Below, in pieces: positions 1-9,640 of a stretch of 60,977 nt of DNA (position 1 is the stretch's first letter; each line of letters begins with the position of its first letter). The notes beneath the pieces were generated by a model, which saw only the letters and a list, made by a program, of their open reading frames with translations, was not told where the DNA came from and did not search any database. A program made the position numbers and the translations under genes. Source of the stretch: Rickettsia sp. (GTDB taxonomy: Bacteria > Pseudomonadota > Alphaproteobacteria > Rickettsiales > Rickettsiaceae); contig JAHFPS010000003.1 of assembly GCA_023269695.1 (NCBI GenBank), positions 1 to 60,977 of the forward strand, given 5' to 3'.

Positions 1-1
1 C

Positions 2-229
2 GATAAATTTACTGATACCGCTACAATGCTAATAACTCTAGCTTCTGAGGCGTATGAAACCTTCAAAGGTTCTGAAACCCTCGAAAAACGCAAAATGATA
101 AATTTCGTATTTCAGAACCTGAAACTGAATGGCAAAAAACTTGAGACCTCTCTACGTTTCCCGTTCGATATTTTTGAAAAAACGACGACTTGTACCGAAT
201 GGCGGAGAGAAGGGGATTCGAACCCCTGA
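2..229 (+). CDS. Serine recombinase, C-terminal end (5' partial)
   Basis: The reading frame is open to the left edge of the window and stops at 227-229. The visible residues match the C-terminal tail of large serine recombinases (resolvase/invertase catalytic family): a helix with LEKRKMINFVFQNL, then LNGKKLETSLRFPFD, then a tail ending EWRREGDSNP. The tail is encoded by the 3' part of tRNA-Ser read from the opposite strand. Recombinases at the edge of elements integrated in tRNA genes often show this. The catalytic N-terminal domain is outside the window, so intactness cannot be judged. The element it moves would lie to the left of position 1. The family call is from pattern recognition of the tail and is fairly secure; activity is unknown. 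Confidence 0.7.
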   Translation, partial: DKFTDTATMLITLASEAYETFKGSETLEKRKMINFVFQNLKLNGKKLETSLRFPFDIFEKTTTCTEWRREGDSNP

Positions 230-287
230 CACGTTACCGTGAACACGCTTTCCAGGCGAGCGCCTTAAACCACTCGGCCACCTCTCC
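200..287 (-). tRNA. tRNA-Ser(GGA)
   Basis: Read on the minus strand, the gene begins GGAGAGG, pairs with a matching 3' acceptor arm, and has a G discriminator base and an encoded CCA (200-202). It has a D arm with GGCCGAGTGG, an anticodon loop CTGGAAA with anticodon GGA, a long class II variable arm and a T arm with GGTTCGAATCC. The serine recombinase tail reads antisense into its 3' end, which marks it as a likely integration site. Confidence 0.95.
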
Positions 288-396
288 ATAACTACTACAC
301 AAATTCAAAATAACTAAATTATCTAAAATTCAGTTAGCTACCTAAACAATCAGGTTTGGAACGATCCTACACCTGATTACTAAAATTAATAATTTG

Positions 397-1035
397 CTAC
401 TTCAGAAAATTGTTAGCATAATATTCACAATACTCTTTAACTGGGCAAGCAGGACAATTTGGTGCTCGTGCTTTGCAGATATACCTACCAAGTAATATCA
501 ACCAGTGATGAGCGTGTTGTAACCATTTTGTATCAATGATTTTAACTAATTCAAATTCCACTTTTTCGGGAGTATTACTACTTGCCAGCCCCAATCTTTT
601 AGAGACTCTGAATACATGCGTATCAACTGCTATAGTTAGCTTACCAAACAGGCAATTTAATACTACATTAGCAGTTTTTCTGCCAACGCCTGGTAATTTA
701 ATTAACTCGTCAAAATTATTTGGCACCTTGCTATCATACTTATCTATCAAAATACGAGAAAGTGCAACAATATTTTTTGCTTTGGTTATAAATAAACCTA
801 TTGATCTTATATAATTTTTTAATCCTTCTTCCCCGAGTTCTAATATTTTTTCCGGTGTATCATATTCTTCAAACAACAATCTTGTTGCTTTATTAACTGA
901 AATATCAGTTGCTTGTGCAGATAATACCACAGCTATTAATAGAGTGAAATTATTAACATATTCTAGTTCTGTTCGGGGAGTAGTATTATTCTGGCTTAAA
1001 ATTTCAAAGATTTTATCTACTATTTGAGCTTGCAT
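397..1035 (-). CDS. nth: Endonuclease III
   Basis: This 212-residue DNA glycosylase/AP lyase removes oxidised pyrimidines in base excision repair. The helix-hairpin-helix [12 protein letters not shown] lies at about residues 114-125 and contains catalytic Lys120; the catalytic Asp is D138 in AVDTHVFR. The iron-sulfur cluster ligands C187, C194, C197 and C203 have the family spacing C-x6-C-x2-C-x5-C. Length is normal for the family. It is transcribed divergently from the glutaredoxin gene, with about 50 bp between them that must hold both promoters. Confidence 0.96.
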   Translation of the reverse strand: MQAQIVDKIFEILSQNNTTPRTELEYVNNFTLLIAVVLSAQATDISVNKATRLLFEEYDTPEKILELGEEGLKNYIRSIGLFITKAKNIVALSRILIDKYDSKVPNNFDELIKLPGVGRKTANVVLNCLFGKLTIAVDTHVFRVSKRLGLASSNTPEKVEFELVKIIDTKWLQHAHHWLILLGRYICKARAPNCPACPVKEYCEYYANNFLK

Positions 1036-1086
1036 AATATAACATTTAAGAGTAAAAAGAAGTTATAATTTGTATCAGGTTTGGGG

Positions 1087-1425
1087 ATGTTAGAGAATAA
1101 AAATTTTGATTTTATAAGAAATGAAATTGCTAATAATGATGTTGTGTTGTTTATGAAAGGCACTAGCAATTTTCCTCAATGTAATTTTTCTGCTACGGTT
1201 GTTTCTATCTTAAAAAAACTTGGTATAGAATTTTGTGATATTAATGTTTTGGCCAGTCTTAGCTTACGTGAGGATATCAAATCTTTCAGTGATTGGCCTA
1301 CCATACCACAACTTTATATAAAAGGAGAATTTATAGGTGGCTGTGATATAGTACGTGAAATGTATGAAAATGGTGACCTTGTTTCATTATTAAATGATAA
1401 ACATATAATACCAATTAAGAGTTAA
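1087..1425 (+). CDS. grxD: Monothiol glutaredoxin (Grx4/GrxD type) with CNFS site
   Basis: The 112-residue product has the single-domain monothiol glutaredoxin fold, a family that handles Fe-S clusters with glutathione and BolA. KGTSNFPQCNFS contains active Cys32, TIPQLYIKG is the cis-Pro loop at 72-80, and GGCD at 84-87 is the glutathione-binding turn. The usual active site is CGFS; here it is CNFS, so the Gly is replaced by Asn. A TTG codon at 1081 is in frame, but ATG 1087 has AGG at 1077-1079 at good spacing, so I use 1087. Its divergent neighbour nth is an Fe-S enzyme, but a functional link is only a guess. Confidence 0.9.
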   Translation: MLENKNFDFIRNEIANNDVVLFMKGTSNFPQCNFSATVVSILKKLGIEFCDINVLASLSLREDIKSFSDWPTIPQLYIKGEFIGGCDIVREMYENGDLVSLLNDKHIIPIKS

Positions 1426-1477
1426 ATTTCATTTTCAATATAAAAAAAGCAAAAGATAATTTTCCAAATACATGAGA

Positions 1478-2128
1478 TTAAAGCTTTAGTAAATTTATTT
1501 GTTTTTGATAATTTTTTGATTGAAAAATAAAGTTACCTGATACTAAAAGGTCAGCTCCTGCTTTAATACAATTCTTACCGGTAACATCATTTATTCCTCC
1601 ATCTACAGAAAGCAATATATTTTTGTTGGAGTTTTTAATTTTTTCTGAAATAATTTTGATTTTTTCTAACTGATTTTCTATAAATTTTTGACCAGAAAAC
1701 CCAGGATTTACAGTCATTATTAGAATCAAATCCACTTTATCAATAATATAATCTATAGCATTTGGGTTGGTAACAGGAAGTAGTGCCACTCCCACTTTTA
1801 CTCCTAAATTTTGAATAATGTCTAAAGTTCTGTCAAGATGGATAGTTGTTTCAGGATGGATAGTGATAATATCTGCCCCACTACTAGCATACTCTTTAAT
1901 TGAATATTCTGGGTTGTTAATCATTAGATGTACATCAAATGGTAATGCAGTACAAGACCTTAAGGCTTTTATTATAGGCGGTCCAAATGTTAAATTAGGT
2001 ACAAAATGTCCGTCCATAACGTCTATATGAATCATGTCAGCACCAGCCTTTTCCAAAAAACTGATTTCTTGTTGTAAATTAGCAAAATCTGCTGATAGTA
2101 ACGAGGGGGCTATCTTAATTACTTTCAC
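1478..2128 (-). CDS. rpe: Ribulose-phosphate 3-epimerase
   Basis: The enzyme interconverts ribulose 5-phosphate and xylulose 5-phosphate in the pentose phosphate pathway. The 216-residue TIM barrel has IAPSLLSADF at the N terminus, the metal and catalytic residues in HIDVMDGHFVPN (H34, D36) and DVHLMI (H67), the phosphate loop MTVNPGFSGQKF at about 139-149, and VDGGIN with catalytic D176. All active-site residues are present. It stands alone, with a repeat-filled gap upstream. Together with tkt at about 51 kb it implies that at least part of the non-oxidative pentose phosphate pathway works. Confidence 0.96.
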   Translation of the reverse strand: MKVIKIAPSLLSADFANLQQEISFLEKAGADMIHIDVMDGHFVPNLTFGPPIIKALRSCTALPFDVHLMINNPEYSIKEYASSGADIITIHPETTIHLDRTLDIIQNLGVKVGVALLPVTNPNAIDYIIDKVDLILIMTVNPGFSGQKFIENQLEKIKIISEKIKNSNKNILLSVDGGINDVTGKNCIKAGADLLVSGNFIFQSKNYQKQINLLKL

Positions 2129-2226
2129 CTTTGTTTTTACCTGTAAATAATGTATTTTTTGATTTTTCCTTTATTATAACCCCTCTTATAAAATTTTCAA
2201 GTGCTACACTAATTCTAAAACTATCA

Positions 2227-2459
2227 GGGCAGTTTAAAGGTCGCAATTAATAGCAGAAAAAACCGATTTTACTTAGGTGAATAACCGTCATTGCGAGGAG
2301 CCGCTTCGCTGCGACGCGACAATCCAGAAATTACGATGACAAAAATAAAACAACAAGCTGTTTATTTGGATCGCCACGCCACTTCGTGGCTCGCGATGAC
2401 GGCTGTTCGTTTCTATAACCTAGTATTTTATATCATTAGTTGTGACTTTTAAACTGCCC
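2227..2459. repeat. Long inverted repeat carrying an RPE-like core
   Basis: The 422-bp gap between rpe and pccB is mostly this element. It starts GGGCAGTTTAAA and ends TTTAAACTGCCC, and the inner part runs from CGTCATTGCGAGGAGCC to GGCTCGCGATGACG. A related copy with the same outer sequence (TTTAAAAGTCACAACTAATG) is at about 50185. The remaining 2460-2550 presumably holds the pccB promoter. Confidence 0.85.
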
Positions 2460-2550
2460 CGCAAAACTATTCAAATAAATTTCTACTATCTTTTCGTCAT
2501 TTTGTTATTATACTATGAGTTATGATTATAATGAACTATAATAGCCATAT

Positions 2551-4095
2551 ATGAATCAACATATTGCAAATTCTTCTGATTCACTTGATGAAAAGCGTAA
2601 TAATGCCCGTCAAGGGGGAGGAGAAGAAAGAATTGCCTTGCAACATAAGAAAGGTAAACTCACTGCCAGAGAAAGAATAGAAGTATTGCTAGATCCTGAG
2701 AGTTTTGAAGAAACAGGAATGTTCGTTGAACATAGATGTAGTAATTTTGGAATGGAAGGAAAAAAATTCCTAGGGGATGCTGTAATAACTGGACATGGCA
2801 CCATAAATGGTAGGTTAGTTTTTGTGTATAGCCAAGATTTTACGGTATTTGGTGGTTCCCTTGGTGAGTATCATGCTCAAAAAATATGCTCTATACTCGA
2901 TTCTGCTTTGGCAGTAGGAGCACCAGTCATTGGTATAAATGATTCGGGAGGAGCAAGAATCCAGGAAGGAGTTGATGCTCTTGGTGGTTATGGTGAATTA
3001 TTCCAACGCAATGTAATTGCTTCCGGTATTATTCCACAAATTACCTTAATTATGGGACCTTGTGCTGGAGGAGCTGTTTATTCTCCTGCCTTAACAGATT
3101 TCATATTCATGGTTAAAAATACTTCTTATATGTTTGTAACAGGACCAGAGGTAGTTAAAACTGTTACAGGCGAAGAAGTAAGCCAAGAACAGCTTGGTGG
3201 TGCAAAGATGCATACTACCAAGAGTGGTGTTGCTGACTTTGCTTTTAAAAATGATATAGAAGCACTTCTAGAAACTAGAAGATTTTTTAATTTTTTACCT
3301 CTATCAAATCGTAGTCCACTATCATATCGTCACACCGAAGATCCAGCTGATCGAGTTGATATGTCTCTAAACACCTTAGTCCCAAGCATTCCAAACAAAG
3401 CTTACGATATGAAAGAATTAATTGAACGTATTGTGGATGAAGGAGAATTTTTTGAGTTGCAACCAGATTTTGCTAGAAACGTTATAATCGGTTTTGGTTA
3501 TATGGAAGGAAGATCTACAGGATTTGTTGCAAATCAACCATTACATTTAGCTGGCTGTTTGGATATTAACGCATCAAGAAAGGCAGCAAGATTTGTACGT
3601 TTTTGTGATGCATTTAATATTCCGATAGTGACTTTAGTTGACGTGCCAGGCTTTTTACCTGGTGTTGCTCAAGAGCATAGCGGAATTATTAAACATGGAG
3701 CAAAATTATTATATGCATACGCTGAAGCAACTGTACCAAAAATTACCATAATTACTAGGAAAGCTTATGGTGGAGCTTATATAGTAATGAATTCAAAGCA
3801 CCTTCGTGGTGACGTGAATTACGCGTGGTTCAATTCAGAAATTGCGGTACTTGGAGCTGAAGGAGCTGCTGAAATAATATTTAAAGAAGAATGTAAAGAC
3901 CCAGAAGCAAAAAAACAGAAGATTCAGGAGTATAAAGATACTGTTACTTCTCCTTTCGTTGCAGCATCTAGAGGGTATCTAGATGATATTATCAAGCCTC
4001 AAAATACTAGATGGCGTATATGTAAAGCACTAAACTTTCTTCAAAACAAGAAAGTACAGTTACCATGGAAGAAACATGACAACTTACCACTTTAG
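2551..4095 (+). CDS. pccB: Propionyl-CoA carboxylase, beta (carboxyltransferase) subunit
   Basis: This 514-residue subunit transfers CO2 from carboxybiotin to propionyl-CoA, giving methylmalonyl-CoA. The crotonase-like N-terminal half contains [13 protein letters not shown] (36-48), [11 protein letters not shown] (101-111) and the oxyanion loop [13 protein letters not shown] (169-181). The C-terminal half has [17 protein letters not shown] and [12 protein letters not shown], which form the biotin site. Length equals that of the family. pccA follows after a 462-bp repeat-filled gap, so the two subunits are linked but probably have separate promoters or a long leader. Confidence 0.96.
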   Translation: MNQHIANSSDSLDEKRNNARQGGGEERIALQHKKGKLTARERIEVLLDPESFEETGMFVEHRCSNFGMEGKKFLGDAVITGHGTINGRLVFVYSQDFTVFGGSLGEYHAQKICSILDSALAVGAPVIGINDSGGARIQEGVDALGGYGELFQRNVIASGIIPQITLIMGPCAGGAVYSPALTDFIFMVKNTSYMFVTGPEVVKTVTGEEVSQEQLGGAKMHTTKSGVADFAFKNDIEALLETRRFFNFLPLSNRSPLSYRHTEDPADRVDMSLNTLVPSIPNKAYDMKELIERIVDEGEFFELQPDFARNVIIGFGYMEGRSTGFVANQPLHLAGCLDINASRKAARFVRFCDAFNIPIVTLVDVPGFLPGVAQEHSGIIKHGAKLLYAYAEATVPKITIITRKAYGGAYIVMNSKHLRGDVNYAWFNSEIAVLGAEGAAEIIFKEECKDPEAKKQKIQEYKDTVTSPFVAASRGYLDDIIKPQNTRWRICKALNFLQNKKVQLPWKKHDNLPL

Positions 4096-4180
4096 ACGCT
4101 ATGAAGGAGATATATACACAAAAATTAGCGAGGTGTATCTTAACTGTCTATTAGTGACAAGCCGTTTTATGACTCAACCG

Positions 4181-4368
4181 TCATTGCGAGGAGCTACTTT
4201 AGTCACAGCTGTCGAAAGTTAGAAAAGGAAGCGGTTTTAGATAGTACACTTTAAAAGTTGTATGTGGTCAACGTCATTGCGAGAAGACCGTAGGTCGACG
4301 AAGCAATCCAAAAAAGCGACCAGAAATGGATTGCTTCGTCGGCTCACGCCTCCTCGCAATGACGTATT
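4181..4368. repeat. Compound RPE-like repeat between pccB and pccA
   Basis: Two units lie in tandem. The first starts GTCATTGCGAGGAGCTAC and is interrupted by a module containing GCTGTCGAAAGTTAGAA and TAGATAGTACACTTTAAAAG. The second is a complete palindrome, from GTCATTGCGAGAAGACCG to CCTCCTCGCAATGACG. The same TAGATAGTACAC module recurs near 55291 and 55550. Apart from this repeat, 4096-4557 shows only the pccA leader. Confidence 0.85.
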
Positions 4369-4557
4369 AAGATAATGGTTTTAAAATATGTGGGTAAAAG
4401 TAAGGTACGTGAGTATGCGAGTCCCTGATATTTTCAAAAAATAATCCTTCAAATCATTTGAGTATACAAAAATTAGTGAAATTATTTTTAATTATCTATT
4501 AGTGGGGAGCAGAACATCTGGTATAATGCCTAATATTATATTTAAGTACGAGATTTT

Positions 4558-6555
4558 ATGACTAAACCGTTATTTGATAAAATTCTAATCGCCAATCGTG
4601 GTGAAATAGCTTTGAGAATAATGCGAACTCTAAAAAAGATGGGTATTACATCAGTTGCAGTATATTCTGAAACCGATACACATTCAATGCATGTACAATA
4701 TGCTGATGAAGCTTATTATATCGGCAATTCCCCTGCTACTGAAAGTTATTTGTCAATTAAAAATATTATAAATGCTATTAGAGCGAGTGGTGCTGGGGCG
4801 GTGCATCCAGGATATGGGTTTCTATCGGAAAATTCAAATTTCGCAAATATTTTAAAAAGGGAAGGAGTGACCTTAATAGGTCCAAATGCTTCTGCCATTA
4901 AGAAAATGGGCGATAAAATTGAAGCAAAGAAAATCGCTTTGGAAGCAGGAGTTAGCACAGTTCCTGGCTATATGGGTACTATCAGCAATATAAATCAGGC
5001 CATAGAAATTGCAGAAGGAATAGGTTTCCCTGTTATAGTTAAGGCAACAGCTGGCGGCGGTGGACGCGGAATGAGAGTGGTGAAGAACTCTGAGGAAATG
5101 GCTAATGCCTTTGATTCAGCTAAGCTTGAGGCAGTAAATAATTTCAGTGATGGTAGATTATTCATTGAGAAATTAATTAAATCTCCAAGGCATATTGAAG
5201 TACAATTATTAGCTGATCAGTATGGTAATAGTGTTTGTCTCGGTGAGCGAGAATGTTCAATTCAGCGTTATCATCAAAAAGTGATTGAGGAAGCCCCAAG
5301 CTCCTTTATTACCGAGGAAATACGGCAAAGAATGTATAAAGAGACCTTAGCTTTATCTAGTAAAGTAGGTTATTACTCCGCCGGGACAGTTGAATTTATA
5401 GTTGATTTAGATAAGAATTTTTATTTTCTTGAGATGAATACTAGGCTGCAAGTTGAACACCCAGTGACTGAACTGATAACTGGTATTGATATAGTAGAAG
5501 AGATGATAAAGATTGCTGCTGGTGAAAAGTTATCATTTTCTCAAGAAGATATAAAGTTAAAGGGTCATGCATTTGAATCTAGAATTTGTGCAGAAAATCC
5601 AACACGTGGATTTTTGCCATCTAGCGGCAGAATTACTGAATATTCAGAACCCCCAAAAAATGCTAATATCCGTGTGGATACTGGTTTAGGGCTTGGAGGA
5701 GAAGTCAGTATGTTTTATGATTCAATGATTGCAAAACTTTGTACTTATGGAGAGACTAGAGGGCAAGCTATTGAAGTTATGCGTTCTGCTTTAAGTTCTT
5801 ACATAATACAAGGAATTTCTCATAATATTAGTTTTTTAGAAGCGGTAATATCACATCCTCGTTTTATAGCAGGTGATATAAATACTGCGTTCATAGAAGA
5901 AGAATATCCAGATGGATTTTCTGGAGCAAGTTTAACTTCTGAGATTAATAAAATATTTCTCGCTACAGCCATTTTTGTTTATATTACCGAGCAGAAACGT
6001 GCCTCATTAATTTCTGGTCAAATAATCGATCAAACTCATAAAATTGGTACTAGATGGGTTGTGTCAATTGATGATAAGCTGTTTCCAGTGTTAATTACAT
6101 CAGTAGATTATGGTTATAATATAAGACAAGAAAATGATAGAATCTACATACGTAGTAACTGGAACTTAGGTAGTAGACTTTTTTCCTGTATTGTGAATGG
6201 TAGAAAAGCTAATGTAAAAATTGATAACATCTTAACAGGTTATATGTTATCACACTCAGGCATTACTGTTAAAGCTTATGTCCGTTCTCCAAGAATGTCT
6301 GAACTAGAAGCGTTGATGATTACAAAAGCTATTCAAGAAGAGCAAACAGAATTGCAAGCTCCGCTTGCAGGGCAAATTATTGCAATTAGGGTTCAAGAAG
6401 GTAGTGAGGTAATTGTTGGTCAAGAGATTATGGTTTTAACTGCTATGAAAATGGAAAATATACTTATTGCTGAGCGTAATGGAAAAATTGCTAAAATACT
6501 AGTTAATGAAAAGGATCATGTGGTTAGTGGTCAAGTATTACTAGAGTTTGCTTAG
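4558..6555 (+). CDS. pccA: Propionyl-CoA carboxylase, alpha subunit (biotin carboxylase + BCCP)
   Basis: The 665-residue subunit carboxylates its own biotin using ATP and bicarbonate. An N-terminal biotin carboxylase domain (about 1-450) starts FDKILIANRGEIALR and has the ATP-grasp loop GGGGRGMRVV and the MNTRLQVEHPVTE active-site segment. A middle region without named motifs corresponds to the subunit-contact domain of PccA. A C-terminal biotinyl domain carries AMKM with biotin acceptor Lys631. It partners PccB just upstream. The next gene starts 7 bp after its stop, so the kinase is probably cotranscribed. Confidence 0.96.
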   Translation: MTKPLFDKILIANRGEIALRIMRTLKKMGITSVAVYSETDTHSMHVQYADEAYYIGNSPATESYLSIKNIINAIRASGAGAVHPGYGFLSENSNFANILKREGVTLIGPNASAIKKMGDKIEAKKIALEAGVSTVPGYMGTISNINQAIEIAEGIGFPVIVKATAGGGGRGMRVVKNSEEMANAFDSAKLEAVNNFSDGRLFIEKLIKSPRHIEVQLLADQYGNSVCLGERECSIQRYHQKVIEEAPSSFITEEIRQRMYKETLALSSKVGYYSAGTVEFIVDLDKNFYFLEMNTRLQVEHPVTELITGIDIVEEMIKIAAGEKLSFSQEDIKLKGHAFESRICAENPTRGFLPSSGRITEYSEPPKNANIRVDTGLGLGGEVSMFYDSMIAKLCTYGETRGQAIEVMRSALSSYIIQGISHNISFLEAVISHPRFIAGDINTAFIEEEYPDGFSGASLTSEINKIFLATAIFVYITEQKRASLISGQIIDQTHKIGTRWVVSIDDKLFPVLITSVDYGYNIRQENDRIYIRSNWNLGSRLFSCIVNGRKANVKIDNILTGYMLSHSGITVKAYVRSPRMSELEALMITKAIQEEQTELQAPLAGQIIAIRVQEGSEVIVGQEIMVLTAMKMENILIAERNGKIAKILVNEKDHVVSGQVLLEFA

Positions 6556-6562
6556 GTTGAAA

Positions 6563-8416
6563 ATGTTGCATCACTTTTATCGAGATCTTAAAAAATATTG
6601 TGATAGCGGTAAATTAGTATTTGTTCTAATAGTTGTAGCCGTCATATTGGCTTGCTCAACTTATTATGTGATTTCAATTGAGCCAAAGTCTCTTGGTCCA
6701 GACCCAAGTAGAGTTATTGGACTCATATTGGTAGATCTTACTATATTATTATTTTTAGGTATTTTATTAGCTCGTAAATTTATACAAGCTTTTCTTGATA
6801 TACGGGCTTTTGTTGACGAAGGAGAAAGCGAGAAGTCTTCAAAGTTGCACAATCGTATCATTATTGCCTTTAGTTTGGTTGCTACCATCCCAACGATTAT
6901 TGTTTCGGTATTCTCGGCATATTTTTTTAACTTTGGTATTCAGTCGTGGTTTGATAAAAAGATTTCTGCCGTGCTTGATCAGTCAATAATGGTAGCAGAA
7001 TCTTATATCGATGAACATAAACTACAGTTGCGAGAAACGGTGCTATCTGTTGCTGATGATTTAAGTGAGATGTATTATGACTTAATACATAACCCCATTT
7101 TATTTAATGCAGCACTAAATGATGAGGCTGAGATTCGTTCACTTGATGAAGCCATAGTGTTACATAGACCAACTAATACTGTTATTGCTAACACATTCTT
7201 AAGTTTCGCAATTTCATTTGCTACTATTCCAGCTCATTTAATGAAAAGAGCCGAGATAGGAGAAATTGTTGAGATAAAATCTGATCCAACAAAAATACGG
7301 ATGCTTATAAAGCTTAAGGATCCGAATGATATATATTTGTTGGTAGGTAGATTGATTGATACTAAAATTATCGATCATATTGATAAAACTAATGGAGCAG
7401 CTGCAGAATATTATCGTCTTAAAAAACATATATCCAGCATGCAGATCAAATTTTCTATAGTATTTATTTTTATTGCTTTATTACTGCTGTTAGCTGCAAT
7501 AAGTTGGGGGATGATCTTTGCTATAAAAATAGTAACTCCTATTCGGAAATTAGTGATTGCTGCTGAAAAAGTTAAAAACGGTGACTTAACTATCCAAGTG
7601 CCAGAAGACGTTATTAATAAAGATGAAATAAGTGTTTTATCCTCAGCTTTTAATAGGATGATTAAACAAATTGATCGTCAACAAAGAGATTTAGTTATAG
7701 CTCAGCGTGCACTTGCTTGGTCTGATGTTGCAAGAAAAGTAGCTCATGAGATTAAGAACCCTTTGACACCCATTCACCTTGCTTCCGAAAGATTATTTAG
7801 AAAATTCAGTCATCAAGTTGAAGATAAAGCAGAGTTTAACAAATACATACAGATAATTGTACGTCATACTGATGATATTAGGAAGATTGTCTCTGAATTT
7901 GTTAATTTTGCAAGATTACCCGCCCCAGTATTTATGGATTGTGATCTAGTAATTCTTATAAAAAATATGGTTGAATCACGAAAATTAATTAATGACAAAA
8001 TATTATATAAGTTTATCACAAATGATTCGTATATAGATTTTATCTGTGACACAACCCAAATTAATCAAATTATGATTAATTTATTAAAGAATGCCGAAGA
8101 ATCTATAGGACTTACTAAGTTGCAACAAGGTGTTATTACTGTTTCTATAACTAAATCTAACCATCAGATTACTATTACAGTAGATGACAATGGGGTAGGT
8201 TTCCAAGCAAATTTAATTGATAGGGCTACAGAAGCTTATATAACAACTAGATCTAAGGGAACTGGTTTAGGGCTAGCTATTATTAAAAAAATAGCACAAG
8301 ATCATTGTGCAACATTAGAGTTAGCAAACAAGTTAGAAGGTGGAGCCATTATCAGTATAAGATTTAACCTTGATGAATTAAAATTAAAGGTCAATAATTC
8401 GAAGTCGATTATATAG
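6563..8416 (+). CDS. NtrY-like sensor histidine kinase
   Basis: The 617-residue membrane kinase has several N-terminal membrane segments, a long periplasmic-like region, another membrane segment near residue 300, a HAMP linker (IVTPIRKLVIAAEKVKNGDL), a HisKA domain with VAHEIKNPLTPI (phospho-acceptor His395) and an ATPase domain with N-box NLLKNAEES and G-boxes DDNGVGF and GTGLGLAI. This order is that of NtrY, which in Rickettsiales pairs with an NtrX regulator; no regulator is in this window. An upstream TTG at 6548 overlaps pccA, but ATG 6563 has TTAGG upstream at good spacing. It is probably cotranscribed with pccA. Confidence 0.88.
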   Translation: MLHHFYRDLKKYCDSGKLVFVLIVVAVILACSTYYVISIEPKSLGPDPSRVIGLILVDLTILLFLGILLARKFIQAFLDIRAFVDEGESEKSSKLHNRIIIAFSLVATIPTIIVSVFSAYFFNFGIQSWFDKKISAVLDQSIMVAESYIDEHKLQLRETVLSVADDLSEMYYDLIHNPILFNAALNDEAEIRSLDEAIVLHRPTNTVIANTFLSFAISFATIPAHLMKRAEIGEIVEIKSDPTKIRMLIKLKDPNDIYLLVGRLIDTKIIDHIDKTNGAAAEYYRLKKHISSMQIKFSIVFIFIALLLLLAAISWGMIFAIKIVTPIRKLVIAAEKVKNGDLTIQVPEDVINKDEISVLSSAFNRMIKQIDRQQRDLVIAQRALAWSDVARKVAHEIKNPLTPIHLASERLFRKFSHQVEDKAEFNKYIQIIVRHTDDIRKIVSEFVNFARLPAPVFMDCDLVILIKNMVESRKLINDKILYKFITNDSYIDFICDTTQINQIMINLLKNAEESIGLTKLQQGVITVSITKSNHQITITVDDNGVGFQANLIDRATEAYITTRSKGTGLGLAIIKKIAQDHCATLELANKLEGGAIISIRFNLDELKLKVNNSKSII

Positions 8417-8432
8417 CTAACCCGTTAATGTT

Positions 8433-8601
8433 CTAGGAGACTGTCGGAGATGACTAATTAATTATATTTTGAGCTATTTTTCGGCGAGAATAAATAGGAT
8501 TTTTGCAGGAATAGTGTACCTATTTCAAGAAGATCATGTTTATTCGCAGCCAAAAAGAGCCAAATATAGAATTACTTTAGTCATTTCCGACAGTCTCCTA
8601 G
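8433..8601. mobile_element. MITE-like element, 169 bp, CTAG ends
   Basis: The element begins CTAGGAGACTGTCGG and ends CCGACAGTCTCCTAG, so it has terminal inverted repeats of about 20-25 bp and no coding capacity. A copy of exactly the same length in reverse orientation is at 43745-43913, a shortened one is at 14017-14113, and one enlarged by an insertion is at 11835-12084. The CTAG at both ends could be a 4-bp target duplication, as IS5-type transposases make; that assignment is inference. Confidence 0.85.
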
Positions 8602-8666
8602 ATAGTTCCTGTGTCTAAAAAGCTCTGAGATATTATAGATTCCTGCATAGGCTGACAAAACTACAA

Positions 8667-8812
8667 TAGACCTCCTTCGAAACTCACTTGTGTTGAGGGA
8701 TTTGAAGGAGACACTTCACCTCGAACCGCAGTGTACTCTAATGTACGTGAGGATTAGAGTACCGGATCGACGTACAAATCACCAACAGAAGTAGAGTTTT
8801 GAAAGAGGTCTA
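8667..8812. repeat. 146-bp palindromic repeat (TAGACCTC family)
   Basis: It starts TAGACCTCCTTCGAAACTC and ends AGAGGTCTA, with partly complementary arms. Copies of exactly 146 bp lie at 22678-22823 and, diverged and inverted, at 32179-32324; a fragment begins at about 55218. No open reading frame is convincing. Together with the MITE at 8433-8601 it fills the 419-bp gap after the kinase gene. Confidence 0.85.
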
Positions 8813-8835
8813 CTAGATAACACTTGATAAGAAAC

Positions 8836-9621
8836 CTAGGATATTTTTATATTATTCTTAGTCGGAGAGGCAATGAAACTAATTATATTAATTTGTTCGG
8901 TAAAAGTGGACGTAGCATTACTTAAAATAGAAAGCATTTGCTTCGATATTAGGTTGTGAGGGTTTTGAAGTAATGCCCCAGATTCTCCAATATTCTTTAA
9001 TTCTCTAATAAAATCTAAAGGGCTTTTATAGCTCAGCTGAATATTTTCATAATCAACGATAACTTCTGTGAACCCTGCTTGTTGCAACAAAGGGGTTACG
9101 TGATCAAAATGTATAAAAGGAGAAACATGTTGGAAGTGAGGGCGATTTGTTGCTATTTCAGCTTCGATAAATCTCATTCGTAGTTCCTTTAGGCTGTTAT
9201 CACCGATAAAATTAGCAATAAATAGACCATTTGGTTTTAAAATACGTTTTATTTGTAATAGAAAATTTTGTACATCATTGATCCAATGTAGTCCTAGAGA
9301 AAAAGTTATTAGATCAAAACTAGCTGTTTCAAGAGGTAAATTTTCTTCATCAATTAGTAATTTTGGATTATGCTCAAAAGATTGTAACATAGTATTAGAT
9401 GCATTAGCCGCTACAATTATAGCATAGTTATAGTTCTGCACTAATAGTTTTGTTAGTTGACCAGTACGGCATCCTAAATCTAGAATATGGGGAAAATTTT
9501 TATCAATAATATTCAGCCGTTCAATAATATCTTCTGCTGCATGTTGAAAAAATGAACAGTCAGCAATATTATGTATCATTTTGTCACGGTTAGATTTTAA
9601 CTTATCACGATCAAATATAAT
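8836..9621 (-). CDS. NDUFAF5-like SAM methyltransferase, probable ATT start
   Basis: This is a class I SAM-dependent methyltransferase-fold protein with ILDLGCRTGQLTKLL as the SAM-binding motif I, followed by LPLETASFDLITFSLGLHWINDV and IKRILKPNGLFIANFIGDNSL. These match the NDUFAF5 family, which in mitochondria modifies a complex I subunit. The first ATG is at 9579, but the family N terminus (FDRDKLKSNRDK) is encoded in frame upstream. It is preceded by ATT at 9621-9619 and TAGGT at 9630-9626, and no ATG, GTG or TTG is available before the in-frame stop at 9630-9628. I therefore take ATT as the likely start, giving 261 residues; with ATG it is 247. Function in complex I assembly is inferred from the family. 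Confidence 0.72.
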   Translation of the reverse strand: MIFDRDKLKSNRDKMIHNIADCSFFQHAAEDIIERLNIIDKNFPHILDLGCRTGQLTKLLVQNYNYAIIVAANASNTMLQSFEHNPKLLIDEENLPLETASFDLITFSLGLHWINDVQNFLLQIKRILKPNGLFIANFIGDNSLKELRMRFIEAEIATNRPHFQHVSPFIHFDHVTPLLQQAGFTEVIVDYENIQLSYKSPLDFIRELKNIGESGALLQNPHNLISKQMLSILSNATSTFTEQINIISFIASPTKNNIKIS

Positions 9622-9640
9622 TGTTACCTAAAATTTTAAA

